Shown one piece after another: positions 32,331-45,942 of a stretch of DNA of 64,000 bases. This DNA comes from Epiperipatus broadwayi. Taxonomy: Eukaryota; Onychophora; Udeonychophora; Euonychophora; Peripatidae. The notes beneath the pieces were generated by a model that saw only the letters and a list, made by a program, of their open reading frames with translations, had not been told where the DNA came from and did no database searches. A program made the position numbers and the translations under genes. The DNA lies in NCBI GenBank assembly GCA_028023455.1, contig JAQFVV010000183.1, forward strand, positions 1,302,001 to 1,366,000, read 5' to 3'. Positions within the stretch are counted from its first letter, which is position 1, and each line of letters opens with the position of its first letter.

Positions 32331-32838
32331 GGGTGTCCAACAAGTCGATCGCGATCCACCAGTCGATCTCAAAGCCATTTTTGGTCGATCGCAGGCTAAT
32401 CTGGGAAGAGCTGTCATGTTTTCAAGTTTTTTTGTTATTTTTGTTTTTGTTCTATTTTTTTTTTCAATTTTAGATAGGTAAAATCCTCTAAAGCCGTATC
32501 ATTATTGAAAATAATATTTTTAATCTTGATTTAATGTAGCTAATTTGAATTAATAAATATTGTTAATAATTACACATTTTTGGCCCATTAAATAATTGTT
32601 ATTTTTTTTCTCATGTGCCAAAGCATCGGCCGGGAAGCGAACCCAGGACAACTACTTGTAAGGCTGCTGTGCTAACCACTCATAATTGTTATTTTTTACT
32701 AGGTAGATATATAAAAATAGTATGTATTTCACACTTCTCTCCACTTAGACCAAACCTATGGCAACAAATCGATCGCAAAACATTTAAAAAATAAAAAGTA
32801 GATCTTATGAACACAAAAATTCCCCCCCCCCCTGAATT
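32331..32838. mobile_element. hAT-like transposon remnant
   Basis: Starts with CAGGGGTGTCCAACAAGTCG, then repeated GTCGATC/GATCGC phrases and a later gcaacaaatcgatcgcaaaa (about 32760). The CAGGGGTGT start and GATCGC subterminal repeats are typical of a widespread hAT group. The right terminal inverted repeat is not recognisable, possibly destroyed, so the right limit is approximate. It carries a tRNA-derived insertion at 32608-32681. No transposase reading frame. Confidence 0.5.
32608..32681 (-). mobile_element. tRNA-derived retropseudogene with 16-bp target duplication
   Basis: Minus strand: gtggttagcacagcag, anticodon-loop-like CCTTACAAG, GGGTTCGCTTCCCGG (T arm and B box) and gatgctttggcacatgag. 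The first few bases of the acceptor and D arm are missing. It is flanked by exact copies of ATAATTGTTATTTTTT (32592-32607 and 32682-32697); the minus strand therefore ends in an A-rich tail. This is a LINE-style insertion inside the hAT remnant, so it is the younger event. Confidence 0.75.
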
Positions 32839-32991
32839 AGAATATATTATTTTAAATTTTTATTAGTATTTAAAAGCAGGATCCAGAAAATTGAATATTA
32901 AAAGTTTGTCTATTCATTTAAAATTGGTTTTTGTTTTTTTATTATCGATTTTAATGAATAAAATAAAACTAAGTTGTTATTGTTTAAAAGA

Positions 32992-33024
<33 letters not shown>
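32992..33024. repeat. (AAT)n microsatellite
   Basis: Eleven uninterrupted AAT units. Two short frames (32891-33085 and 32974-33165) simply translate this repeat. Confidence 0.95.
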
Positions 33025-34524
33025 TCATCTCTTAGATTCTTCGTATATTCAAAGAATGGTGGGCCAAATGTACAATCATTTATAACAAGTAATAGTTCAT
33101 TTCAAACTTTTAGAATATTACCAAATTTTAACACTCCATTAACCCTTTCAACGATTATTATTTAATTGGCCGAATGAGTTAAAAATCAAAACTTGTAATT
33201 GGCCAACTTACAACTTTAACAAAATCTATTGTTAAAATAGATCACTTTTAATAATATAAATATGTTAGTTTCGTTTGTAAAAAGTATATTACTGAATTTT
33301 CAGATTACGAAAGCAAACGAAAGTCTTTTCAAAAATAAAATTTGATTTATAATTTAAAAAATATTCAATTGCGGTGAAATAAAAGTAACCGCTATTCAAC
33401 CAACCAAAAAAGAAAGATTGCTGACGCAATCTTTTTTTTTCACTTTAACGTTACGATCAATATGTAGCAATAAATAAATAATTCTTGGTAATATCTTAAC
33501 TATTTTTCTAAAATAATTTGATTTTTAGTATTATTTTATCAATAATAATTTGTAATTCAATTCAAATATTGTTTAAAATGTTGTAAACATTCGTTTATCA
33601 TTTTCGTAATAAAAATCAAAACGAACGTAACTTTTTACTTTTTGGCAGCCATTTCCCTTTCTGACAGAAGTGGGACAGCCAATAAGATTCAAGAAAAGTT
33701 GGTGAGGAGGCGGTGCTTTGGTTTTGTTTGACATATATGGTCATTTTTATTGATTTTTTACTTGTAAAATAACTCTGAAGAGGGCACCATCTTACAGAAC
33801 TTTTGATTTTCTTTCGAATGACATATAATATGTATACGTGCGATAAAAAGTAGCCGATTTAGAGTGACGTCAAATCTTCTCATTTTTAGACGAGTCATGC
33901 ATTTTAAGCGTTAATAGTTTGGTTTATTAAATTTATTTCATTATTATTAACTAACAGCGCTAATATTTGACCACAAATCATTTTAAATTTAATTATTAAT
34001 AATAAAGTTTATAGCAATCTGCATTCACAACTTTTTGTAAAGTTAAAATAATCAAATGGTTTTATTACTCAGGAGATCATTAGAAGATCGACTGGCGGAA
34101 TTATTATAATTGGAATGGATCTGAGAATCTTATTACATTCAAAGTTTGACACTTTGCCACTGTACTAAACCACTATAGAATTAATCCATAAATGATAGTC
34201 TATGATAAAAACTTAAGTCTTTTATTAAACAAAAAAAGAGTACTCCCCACTGCCTTCTTTCTATTTCATGATTCAAAAAAAAAATTGTTTTAATCTTATA
34301 CAACTATCACTAAATTATAAATAGGATAGTGACTCCTCAACTGCAGGAACATATGGATAATCTTTTAAATATTGTTGAACTTTATATACAGTAGAGCCTA
34401 AAACACATCTTTTCTATTCTCATATTGCAAAAACTTGTTAACAAATCCTTTTTAGCAGACAACTTTATCATCATCATATACATATAATATTTAATGTTTT
34501 TACAGTAGTATGATATAGATAAAT
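33025..34524. other. Spacer with a less AT-rich patch
   Basis: No gene recognised. The patch at 33640-33730 is richer in G+C and contains ggcagccatttcc and agccaataag (CCAAT-like); this could be a promoter or an old repeat, and I cannot tell which. Confidence 0.3.
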
Positions 34525-34722
34525 TAATAGTTTTGAGGCTAAAACGTGGATTATTTTCTATCACATACCGATATTTCGACAGACTAGCTGCCATTATCAA
34601 GGTTAATTTTTTCTTTCAAAAATTTTTGAAACAAAACAATTAACCTTGATAATGGCAGATGCTAGTCCATCAAAATATTGGTATGTAATGGAAAATAACC
34701 CACGGTTCAGCCTAAAAACTAT
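34525..34722. repeat. Fold-back repeat
   Basis: Arms 34525-34609 and about 34638-34722: 'gactagctgccattatcaag' pairs with 'cttgataatggcagatgcta' and 'ggctaaaacgtggatt' with 'aacccacggttcagcc'. The loop is A/T-rich. The minus frame at 34382-34600 reads through one arm. Not assignable to a known family here. Confidence 0.7.
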
Positions 34723-35366
34723 ATTGCAAACAATTGATTACATAGCTGCACAAGAAAATAAATAAATAAATAATTACATAATTGGCAGCATATTCCTTAG
34801 GTTTGAGAATTTAAAAAAAATATTTTATTAATTGGGAAAAATAATATTTAAATTTTCTTAGACCTATTTTTATTAAAGAGTAATTATTTAACTTAATAAT
34901 TGTGAAATCCCCATATGATAAAATAAAAATTCTCAACATTAAATATATTTAAGTGTATTTTTTAAAGAAAATAGAAAATAAAAGAAAGGTAACAGAAAAA
35001 AATAAGATTTTAATAATTTGTAAATTTTATGTTGTTTTCCTTTCTTTATCTCTATTTAATGAAATGAAAAAAATCAAATAAATACAATTAACAATTATCT
35101 TGTTGTTGCTGTTTTTTTTTTTTGCATGATTTGATTTTTAATTATAAGGGAATGTCAAGAATTTTATATTGTTAAATTCTTGTTCTTGTCTTGTTTTTAA
35201 TCTATGATTAAGAAGATAATTAGCTGAATAATTGCAGTTATGAAATTTTATTTAATTGGTTGTCATGAAAATAATAATGTAAGAGAGATTATAATTGGCT
35301 TGTGGGCAAGATTGTTCTAAAAAAATATATGTGGGGATGTGAATTAGTAACTATACCAAAGTTTCT

Positions 35367-35690
35367 GAAGAGAGGCTATTGCTAATTTAACTGTTGAAGA
35401 AATCAGTCAAATCTTAATTCTGCTGCTGAAAAAGATGGTAGAAGAAATTATTGCTAACTTAGCTATTGAAGAGAGCAATCAAATCTTAATTTTGCTGCTA
35501 AAACATAGTAGAAGAAAGTATTTTTAACTTAATTAGTCAAATCTTAATTCTGCTGCTGAAAAAGATGGTAGAAGAAATTATTGCTAACTTAGCTATTGAA
35601 GAGAGCAATCAAATCTTAATTTTGCCACTAAAACATAGTAGAAGAAAGTATTTTTAACTTAATTGTTGAATAGAGCACCCCAAGTTTAAT
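35367..35690. repeat. Minisatellite, 130-bp higher-order unit
   Basis: Two 130-bp units (35405-35534 and 35535-35664) differ by about two bases. Each consists of two related half-units starting 'tcaaatcttaattctgctgc' and 'tcaaatcttaattttgctgc'. A partial unit precedes (from about 35367) and a partial one follows. Very high identity suggests a recent duplication. Confidence 0.85.
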
Positions 35691-38159
35691 CCAGCTGATA
35701 CCAAGGTATTGAATAAAAGTTTTTTTTGTATCAACCTTTTAGCATACTATGAGTTTAGCACTAAATATTGTTTGTACAATAAAAATCAGGTGCTAAGTTC
35801 AGCTAAAAGCTAGGCATCACTTTACTCCATGTAACCTACCTTCACTGGAAGAAAATGTAGGGAAAGTAAAATCTCCTTTAAGCAGTCTGCAGCATTGCCT
35901 TCAACCAAGAGCAATGAGTCTCTGTCTGCATCTGTCTCACCTGGAAATTCAAGAGAAAAACCAAATGGACAAATGCTATTTTTCAAGTACCTGGAATTGA
36001 TACAGACCAGGAAATGAACACCTTAACCACACCATGTCTAAGAAGCCTTCAAGGAAAAGCTCAATTGGATAGAAAACTGGAAATAGCAACTGAAAAAAAA
36101 ATCCATCACTAAAGCCATGGCTATATGTATTATTTTTTTATTATGTGTGCACACTATTTTTTTTATTAATCAATTTTTTTTTTGTTTTATAAATGTAATA
36201 AGTAATAACAAACTTTTAAAAAATTTAAAGAAAGAACCTAATGGATTTAATGTTAATCTATGAATAAAAATTAAATAGTTGGTTAATGTAATTTTGTAAA
36301 AATGTATTTTTTATAATGAAATGGATGTTTAAAATTATCTATTATGTCATTTTTTTGTTAATTAGATATTAAATAATTGTTTTCAAAAAAATATTCTTTC
36401 TAGTCTTAATTGCTTTATTCTATCCAATTTCTGTTCATGAAGTGCAGTGAGTGTGTGACTTTATATTATGACAGCTTATATTCTAAGATTTAGTTTTTTT
36501 TCTTGATGATCCCAATAAAACTATTTATTTATAAGTAGGGAAAGTCCATGAATTGATTAAGATTATTTATAATAACTAATTTATTTATTTATTTCCCTGT
36601 TGCTCACAGTAATAAATTATAGAGTTTTTGCTTCCTGAGCTAGATTTGTGCATAACAGCTATATGGGATAGGGTGTTATATTTAGTGTATGGGAATCTAG
36701 ATGATGATTTTGATGATGGTGATTCCTGTGCTGACATGAAGAGGAAATTCTTCAAAGTCCATGCACTACTTTTATTTAGTTTGGTCTTTATAAATTTTAT
36801 TTTTTTTACTTGAAGATAAAAATACAATTCTTCAGATTCCTCATGGTTTAAACCCCATTTTTCTGGAGAGTTATCAATGCCTAAGCAATTCAGAGCAGTT
36901 GATGTTCACATACTGGTGACCATTACCCCAAGTACGACCCTGTATTTCCTTATATCACATTACTATATATATATAATTATTTTGTTACTGGAGAACAATG
37001 AATTTCTCAAGTTACAAGTCTTAAATAATATTGATACCTGAACAACTTAAACAAATCTTTTTATTTTTTATTTTTTCTAATTTAATAAAATTGATGTCTG
37101 CTTATAAAAAATAAAAATTGTGATATGAGTTTCAATTTAGCATATATTTATCCAGACTGTAACACAAACCACCATCTTCTTTTTATATGTATATTATCAT
37201 ACTTTTTAAAAGATTATAAACAGAAACATTTAAAGAAAACCAAGTACATATTCATGGGCTACAGAATAAAAAATATACTTTGATGACTTGTGTTATCCAA
37301 CCGAAGCTGTTTATATTTGTAATCAAAATCATATACGGATGAATTCGCAAAGTATATCATTTATGTATACATAAGAAATGAGTTGCGTGCAAATAATAAT
37401 ATTTGATAGTAATTAGCATACATATAAAAAAAAATTTAAAAAAAAAAAAAAATTAATTGGCTTTATTATTCCACGTATAGTTTTAAAGCCTATTAATTGC
37501 CAATATAAGATACTAAAATAAGTTTTAATATTTGAATAGAAGTATAATGTATACACTGAACGTTAGATGTTATTAGAAAGGATTTGAACACCCACTTTCA
37601 AGCACTTTTCAATTATCCAATCTATCATATAATCGACACACATGACCGTATAGATGTAAAAAAGATAAATGAACTCCAACATTTATCTTTTTTTTAAGTG
37701 TCATAGCATTTATATTTTTCTCATGTATTTGGTCATGTATATCCGTTACATAAGATGGAATAGATAGTTGAAGGGAGCTTATAAATAGTTTTGTTAAATG
37801 AATACTAAATAAGTGAAAAACTTTCACCCACAATACTGAAATACTGCAATATCTTGATATTTTAACATGTTGACCTATTTTTAATTTAAAATTGTACTAT
37901 TTCTATATAATATAGAAAAGTATAATTGCGTGTACGTTCAAAACTTGTACTTGCACGAGTTTTTACATTAATTATAAAGTCTCTACTTTTTTGTAATTAT
38001 ATCATACTTGTTCGTCTTACATGAGAATAAAATATATATTTTATCATCATTACTTGTAATGACATATATGTAGTTGTATGTGTAGAAAAATAAAAATAAA
38101 AACAAAAAAAAGTTCAAAGTAAGTTTTTGATAATCAAGAGTCCATAAATTATAATCTCA
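35691..38159. other. Spacer
   Basis: No gene supported. 35820-36110 is less AT-rich but has no open frame. Overlapping frames on both strands at 36585-36827 include a DDDFDDGDSCADMKRKFF string with no family I can name. A 15-base A run lies at about 37437-37451. Confidence 0.4.
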
Positions 38160-39800
38160 CAACCTTATCATTTCCAACCATTATCGCAATGTAAATATCA
38201 CACCAAATTTAATCCAGTTTTTCCGACTATGCCTTTCCCCTTCCACATCATAACAAACATCTTTACCTTGTCCATTCATTAATTTCTCGTGTGATCTTTT
38301 TCTAAATCGTTTGCAGATTTTTAAAATCCACTTAAAGGCTTCTACTATATACCTCTTTTTTAGCGATATACTCATTTCACATTTATTTCAACTTTTTAAT
38401 TCTTTCATTGATGTCAATTATATCTGTTTGTTCTCTTATCTACTTATTTTGTATTTAATTTTAGCTTGATACTTCAAAATATTTCTGTTCATATTTTCTA
38501 ATAAGATCTAAAATCTGTGTAGGTTTTTTTGTTAAATGTCCATATCTAACATCCATATGTAAAAAATGACAAAACACATCTATTAAAAACTTTCTTTTTA
38601 AAAACATAGTCTTTTTTAAAAAATAAAAATATTTTATTTAAAGACACTCTGTCCAAGATTAATTTTATGATTAATCTCATCCCTTATACTTTCATTTGTA
38701 TTAATAATGGGGGTCATGACATTTGTATTTGTTAATTTCTTCTGATTCAATGTAAGATATCATTGAACATTACTTTAGTCATTTTAGTATTTATCTTGTG
38801 TACTATTTTTTTTTCTTTTATGAAACTGTGAAGCATTATTTTAAAAAACAATCACATTATGGCCAAAATATAAATGACTTAAATAATCTCCATCATTTTC
38901 ATATTTTTTTCTAAATTGTCATTCTAATTATCAAGATGTTTATTTAAAACTATCGGAAAAAGTTTTAGAGATATAAAATCACTTTATGTATGCTTTTATC
39001 AATTGTTATATTTTGAATTACAGGTGTCAAACTTAGTCCAACCACATTTTTGACTCCATCCACTCTGGAGAAATGCAGTAATGATTATCACTAAAGACTT
39101 ATTCTATTAAAGACTGTCTCTATCCTAGATATAAATATTAAACCTCAGTTAAAGATTAATATATCAATGTTAATCTTTTTAGTTTCACTCTGAGAATTTT
39201 AATGCTGTGGAAAATAGAAGACACAGGGGTTAAGTGGTACTAATCATCCCTGATAAACTCTGGAAAAATAGAGTCATTCAGTTATTTATTGTTTGTATCA
39301 ACATATAATCTAATCAATCTCATCTTGATAAAAAATATTTAGAAAGTGACATTATTAACATTTGGATCTTAATGAACTAAAATTTTAATTACAGTGAAAG
39401 TATTTATAGAAACAAATGTCTTTTCCATAGTCAAAAAATAACACAATAATAACTCATACTCATTAATCTCAACTGAACTTTTTTGTAACTTCTCTTAAAA
39501 CTTGAATGTAATCTACTGTGCTAAAATTACTTTCAAATCAATCTTGTTTTTCTAATTGATTTAAGTCCAATGTTCATTGAAGCGAAGAAAGATTTTATAT
39601 AGAAGTAATAAATGATTAATAGGTTTGTTATTTTTAATATACCTTTTTTTCACCTTACTTAAATGTCTATTATTACATTCCTTCAATAGGGTGGTATAGC
39701 TAAATCATTTAGACATTTTGTATAGTTTTTCCAACAACCACTTTATTTCTTTACTTGATTATTTTAAGATATGAATAATAATTTCAATATTTCTTAGAGC
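38160..39800 (-). pseudogene. RTE-type LINE reverse transcriptase remnant
   Basis: Read right to left. About 39540-39480: EKQDWFESNFSTVDYIQVL, the QAGFR...ST-D-I-VLR-type segment before motif A of RTE elements. About 39430: FFDYGK-like, degenerate motif A. About 38600-38510: FNRCVLSFFTYGCxIWTF, matching the conserved VL-TYG-ETWTL segment. 38181-38375: VEAFKWILKICKRFRKR then DDI-like and RHSRKNWIKFG, the C-terminal tail. Many stops and frameshifts. The endonuclease part could not be found upstream. It shares its group with the fragments at 2161 and 29745. Confidence 0.7.
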
Positions 39801-39839
39801 TTTTCCATTCATCATAAATTTAACAATAACATATATATG

Positions 39840-40092
39840 TTTCTACACGCAGATAATGAAGTTTGTAAAAGCAAATAATACTCTGCAATTCAATGAGCTG
39901 AGCACTTTAAAAAGACTTTATGTTTCCATAATCAGCTATGATTATGGAAGCATAAAGCCTTCTGAAAGTGCTCAGCTCATTAAATTGAAGACTATTATGG
40001 AATCTTAAAGCCTTTCTAAAGTGCTCAGCTCATTAAATTGCAGTGTAAAATTTGCTTTTACAAACTTCATTATCTGTGTGCAAAGCACATAT
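39840..40092. repeat. Fold-back repeat flanked by ATATATATG
   Basis: Inverted arms pair 'gcagataatgaagtttgtaa' with 'ttacaaacttcattatctgt' and 'gagctgagcacttt' with 'aaagtgctcagctc'. The right side carries an extra partial repeat (second 'aagtgctcagctcattaaat'). The flanks 'acatatatatgtt' and 'cacatatatatgttatt' resemble the (AT)n targets of the hammerhead elements, but no hammerhead core was seen. Confidence 0.7.
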
Positions 40093-43000
40093 ATATGTTA
40101 TTGATTACGTGCTAATGAAGTAAATATTTAATTATTTCATAAATTTAAGTGAATGTCTCATTTGTTTTTGCTTTATAAAATATTGTAATTGAAGGTTTAC
40201 TTTTTTTTTTATTTTTGAATATTATATAATTCTTAGCAGAATGCTTTTATGCAGTTCATGATATTTCTTTTCTCTAGAACTAACGCAACTTCCTTTTGCC
40301 GAAACAACTTTACTTCCAATTGCAAGTTGCTGTTTTATATTTTTAATACTTTTATTCTTTTCTGTAGCTTACCTTGTCACTTCATTATATTTTTAATATC
40401 ATTAACACTTTTTTGTATCATTTTTTAGAATTCCAAATACTTAATTCTTTTTAAAAGAACATTCTTAAATATTTTGTAATTTTATTGTACATCTTGTCTT
40501 AATTGAAATTTACTCTTGCTAGCGAGGGGGGGGGTCTTTATGTCAGCTATCTGCTTGGCTGTTTTTAATAGAGTATCAGTTATCTTTTTTATTAATCTCT
40601 TTCAATTTTGGACCGTCTTCAATGTCTGTTACAAAATGATTTGCCGGTTTTCATAAAGTCATTGGAGTGTTTCTGATAACAGAAATTTCAAGTGTTATTG
40701 CTTTTGTAGCTATGCATTAGCAATTATCATCATATGACTAAACGATTGTCAATACTTGTGTAAAGTCTGTTAAGAATTTTATATATGGAAATATATATTT
40801 TCTGTTTGTGAAAACATAATTCAATCCTTCTGTGTTTTTATTTGGCTGCATCCATATTTATTTGCGTTTCTCTTTTTTTCTAACTTCTGAAAATTTCATT
40901 CCTCTGTTTATTCTCTCATTTTTGTTCCAAATCTATTTTTCAACTGCTTTAACCTTCTAGCATTAAAGTATTTCATATTTTAAAATGTTTGGTGTAATCA
41001 AAGGCATTTTTTTCTATATAAAAATTTACTTTTTTTACCAATATAAAAAACTGTTCTGACATAAATCTGAATAATATGCATATGGTATCTTCCATTAAGC
41101 TGAATAACTCATCTTGCCACTATGTCTGATATAGCATCGAACTCCATAATATGTTATCATTTTTAATAATGAATCTCCACTTTTATTTCCCAAATTTATA
41201 TCTATTTAGATTAATTATTTAAAATTTAACTGTCATTTCAGATAAGATGTATCAAGACAAGCAAAAAACTACAATGCTTTTTGATCTTAAACTCAGAAGT
41301 AAAAAAACTAATAATCTTTTTACACTGGCTGATGGTTGCTAATGAGCAGACCATCCACGATAATTTACTATATAAATAATTACATAGAAACAAGAATTGC
41401 AACAACAAAAATATATAGACTGAATGTTAGTATTTTCCTGTTTGATGCCTTTAAGACTTCCAGTTAATAGGAAAGTCTTTTCTGCAGCTATAAATCTTAT
41501 ATATATTCACATACACAACTTCTCATTTTTTCATCTGTTTTTAACATTATGTGTTATTTAGGCTTTATTTTCTCTAAAAGACTCACCATTTTCTCTAACT
41601 GCAGCTATTTTTTTAGATTTTATTGTCAATCATATGCTCCTGATGAATCCAATCCACATTGTACTTCTTTAGCTATCTTTAACGTTTTATAATACAAAAA
41701 TACATATACCTCATCCAAGAAAATCATGTTTAAATTTATCATAAATTAATTTATAGAAAGTCTTTTTATATTCAGCTTTTATATGCGCACATTCCAAAAG
41801 CCATAGAAATTCTACTAATATCAAGCCCAAAGAACTAACATTATACTGATTAGTCTTGGGAGATTGACATTTTAATTTTTGGAATATTAGAGACAATACC
41901 CCAACATTTCCCCTATGCTTATGTTTTATGGTGACACTTATTGTCCATGTATCACTTTCATACAAAAAGTTGAAAACAATTATAGTTAAATTAGCTAAAA
42001 TAGTTATCATAATGAAACACTGTTTTTTTTTAATTTGTTAAATGTAATAATGGAATATTATAGTCTGTTAAACAACAGGATACAAGTCAGCCTTTTAAAT
42101 TAAAATGCAACAATAATATTTAAATATCTCAATGGTCTCAAGAGGAATCAATACAAGTCAAAAATTGCTATATATCTCTTTTTACTATTGATTGATAAAT
42201 TATCTGAATCTGATTAATATTAATTATTGAACCAAATTCTTTGTAGACTATCTGTGAGTGGTCTATCCTCACGCTTTCATTTCCAGTACTTAAGATTTGC
42301 CCATATATAAGCATTTGGGTTAGAAAGAATAAGTGGATTCATTTTATTCTTTCATAAATACTATATCTTGTGTTGGGAATGAAAGTATTCATTTGTTATT
42401 AACACTCATAAAAAGTGCATGCACAATAGCTTGAGAAGGCTGATCTTTAATGTATTAAATACATTAAGTAAATACCTTTCAAATAGTAAAAATAGGATAA
42501 TTATTAGTATACTGCAAATCTAGATGCCAAATAAATGATTATTTGTTTTACTATTAATCAGATCAATAGAATTATGTTATTTAATGAAACTATCAATAAT
42601 TCATTCCAAAGATTATTACCTCAATTTTTAAAAAAAGAAACATATGCAGACCTTTGTTTAACATCCACTTACATAGGTCTAACTTTTTGCACCACAATTA
42701 ACCATATAGTTAAAAAATATGTTATATTTCTATGAACAATCAGCTATTTTCAAATATCCATAAATATTTTTGATTATCTGAATAAAGTTAAAGTAAAGAA
42801 AAAAAGATGAGGTATAATGCAGAAAATATTGCTTATAGAAGAAACATTTCATGTGTATTATTAATATTACATAGCCTATAAGAACATTGAAGATACTCTT
42901 AGTAAAATTTCTTGATTACTTATTTGAAATAATTATCGATCTTATCAATAACCTGCATTTATTATCTAATCTGTACACACCTACAAGTGTATGATACATA

Positions 43001-44005
43001 TATATATATATAATATTTAAATACATGTATATTGTCTATACTAAACTTAATGTTAAATGTTTTACATTTTGCTTTTTCTGATATTTTTCTTTGTCTCGCA
43101 CATCAACATAAAATATATGATAAAATGATTATTACATATTAGAAAATAATAAATTTGACTTCATTTGATAGATATTTTTACTTACTACTGAATTAAATTT
43201 TAAATGTTCACATTTTGTTTCTGTAAATACTAAAAAAATTAGACCGTAATCAAAACAAAGATGTTATATGTCAGTATTTCTAGAAAGATTATTGTCAGTT
43301 TATAAAATCAATGAAATCTTCTTTATTTCTTAATATTTTTAAAAACTTTAATGAATATTTATTTATTTCTCTTATATCTAATGAATTATGCTTTAAAAGT
43401 TTAAATTTTTTGATTATTTATTGCAAAATTATGATATTTTCTTTACTCGTAAATAAAGTAGCTTGTTTATGTCTTGTTTATGTCAGAACTATAATTTTTT
43501 AATTTGTTTCAGGCCATATTTGTGTTAGCTGCTAATATAACATTATATTTTTGAAAATAAAGTATTTCAAGTCAAAATAAGTTATTAATAATTTTTATTT
43601 CTTGATATCTAATAAATATAGTGCAAATTATTTTTAAAAATATCTAAAACTGTAATAAATTTGTAAATAAACATGTTTTTGCATCATTGGAAACTTCAAT
43701 GTAATAAAACACTGAATGTTTTACAGCCATGGCAACACACAATGGCTGAACATGTCAAGGCAAAGTTTATGTCTATTGTAAGAGTGGGAATTTTGAATTT
43801 CTCACTTTTTTCACTCAATTTTCTGGAAATAAAATTTATTATAATAAAGTATACTGTTTTACATGCATTTAAACATATAATGCTTACAAAAAACTTATCC
43901 TGGAAGGGAATTGGTCAAAAGACATTTCCCTGTCATCTTAAAATGCAATAAGGTTAATACTATGAATAAAAATGGATGAGTCTTGATAACGTGTATATTA
44001 TATAT
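40093..44005. other. AT-rich spacer with a possible LINE scrap
   Basis: About 3.9 kb with no supported gene. The minus frame 41711-42010 (99 codons) contains FLYESDTWT, reminiscent of the LYGSETWT segment of LINE proteins, but the following residues do not fit. The plus frame 43673-43951 (92 codons) has no recognisable product. A run of nine G lies at about 40527. Confidence 0.35.
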
Positions 44006-45942
44006 TGTAATTCTAGCAAGATATGTTATAAAACTTAGATTTATCTGTGTTATATATTTTATAATTTAAAAATATATGATCAAATTTAATAAAAAAGAAT
44101 AGTTAAAGAAATAATTAGTTATGTAGATTTTAAAAATGCAATTTTGTAAATAAAAGATTGTGTTATATTGTTCATTTAAAATGGAATAAAATTATTTATT
44201 AAAAATGGGTAGGAAAAACAATTAGAAAAAAAAAGATATTTAAAAACTCACTCTTCTTTTTATAAGCTAAAAAAATAAGTTAAACAAATGAACATCTAAA
44301 AATAAATCTTAGTGAAAAATCTAAAATAAAAAAAAAAGATTAATTAATTTGTGAAAGTAAACTTTTGGAATGTCACTAAGATTTCTGACTGGTAATAAAA
44401 TTGAAACTAATAATTGTAATAATTAAAACCTATGTAAACTATCTCTTCAGTATATAAGTGATGAGATAGTTGATTAATCTAAAAAAATATTAGATTAAAG
44501 AAAAATGTAAAAATAAATTAGATTAAAGAAAATGTAAAATTAATTAAAAAAATAGATTTAATGTATGATAAAAATTAAAGTTATGATAATGAAAAGAACA
44601 CTGGGAAAGTAGATATAAAAGTGTAATATGTCTTGTTATATTCATTTCAGTCTTCATTTTGTGATTAAATTATTATAGTCTTCATGCTGTTATTGATCCA
44701 TTACATTATTTATTGCTCCAGAGATTCAGAAATCTAAGTACAGTATAGAACCAGTTATTATTGCTGTAGACAATATCAATGCAGAAGCCAAAAAACTAGC
44801 AACATGCATTGTTAGACCACCATAGAAGTGTTTTACTAAGCTTCAGGCCCCAATGTTCTCCACAAAATTAATTGTCTCTGACTGAACCTTTGCTGAAAAC
44901 TGATGCCAAGACTGTCACAAACTGAATACAAGCCCTGAAACCATTGATGGAGAACAAAAAGCCAGCCAGTTGAAAAGTAATACTAATGAGAAAACCAAAT
45001 GAACTGTGCCATCTGATATAACAGAAAACCTAGGTAAATATATTTTCCATAATAACTTCTATAGGCACTTTATTTTTAAATGAAATTAATTTTAACAAAG
45101 GACTATTATAAAATTTAGCCTGATTAATCATTTATATTTTTTTTTAAATCTTCATATTGTTATGTTATATTAAATATGTGTGCATAAATAAATAATGATG
45201 TCTGTGCAATTGTTATTTGATTTATTCTCTCTCTCTTGTCACTGCATCACCATTTATTTAAAAAAATAAATGTTTATATGTGTTAAGTTAATGTGCTGGA
45301 TCCCCGATTAAGAGTAGAAACTATTTGGGATATTTCAAGCACTGGTTGGTGTGCCTGTTATCCAAAAATTCCAGTTATATGATATATTGTCAGCTGACAC
45401 CAGAGTTTGATCCTCAAAACAAATAAAATGCTTTGGATGGCAGGTTTTTGTTCCATCAATTGAGGTGGGCCATGGTCAGGAAATGTGGTCATGTTATGCT
45501 TCATATAGCCCAATCTGGCCATGGATATTGTTGATAATTATGCTATCAATGGTATTCACCCCTCTGCTTAAAGTGCCAGTCTATTCCCATAAACAGTAGC
45601 TTGCTAAAGTAAATACAAGTGCTGCTAAAGTGGGATCAAAGTTGAACAAAATGTATTGCAAAAAGTTATTTTAAAAAAATAGTTAAACCTATTAAATAAT
45701 GTTATGAATAGAAAAAGAAGTATAATAAAAAAGAAATATGTATTGAGCTTGATAATAAGCTCTTCAAAGCAAAAAGATGTAAAGTAATAATTACCAAGAT
45801 GGTTATGTATTAAGCATGATAATAAAAGGTTTACAAAAGTAAATGTTAAAACTTAGTTATTAGAAAACATATTAAAAATAAAGTTAAGATATTTAAGATA
45901 ATAATGATGTACAATAAAATAAGTTCAGAGGGATATGATTGA
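44006..45942 (+). repeat. Left LTR of a Gypsy-like retrotransposon
   Basis: About 1.94 kb aligned along its length to 49561-51371. Matching landmarks: 'ctagcaagata' at the start, 'aaaatatatgatcaaattt', 'tgctatcaatggtattc' and 'agttcagagggat' near the end. The exact ends are uncertain because the borders have diverged. A candidate primer-binding site TGGGTGCCAAAGTGCC starts at 45957. Confidence 0.7.

Noticed and set aside
43673-43951. 92-codon open frame as a host exon
   Set aside because: No recognisable domain, no splice context or neighbour to support it, and the composition matches the spacer.
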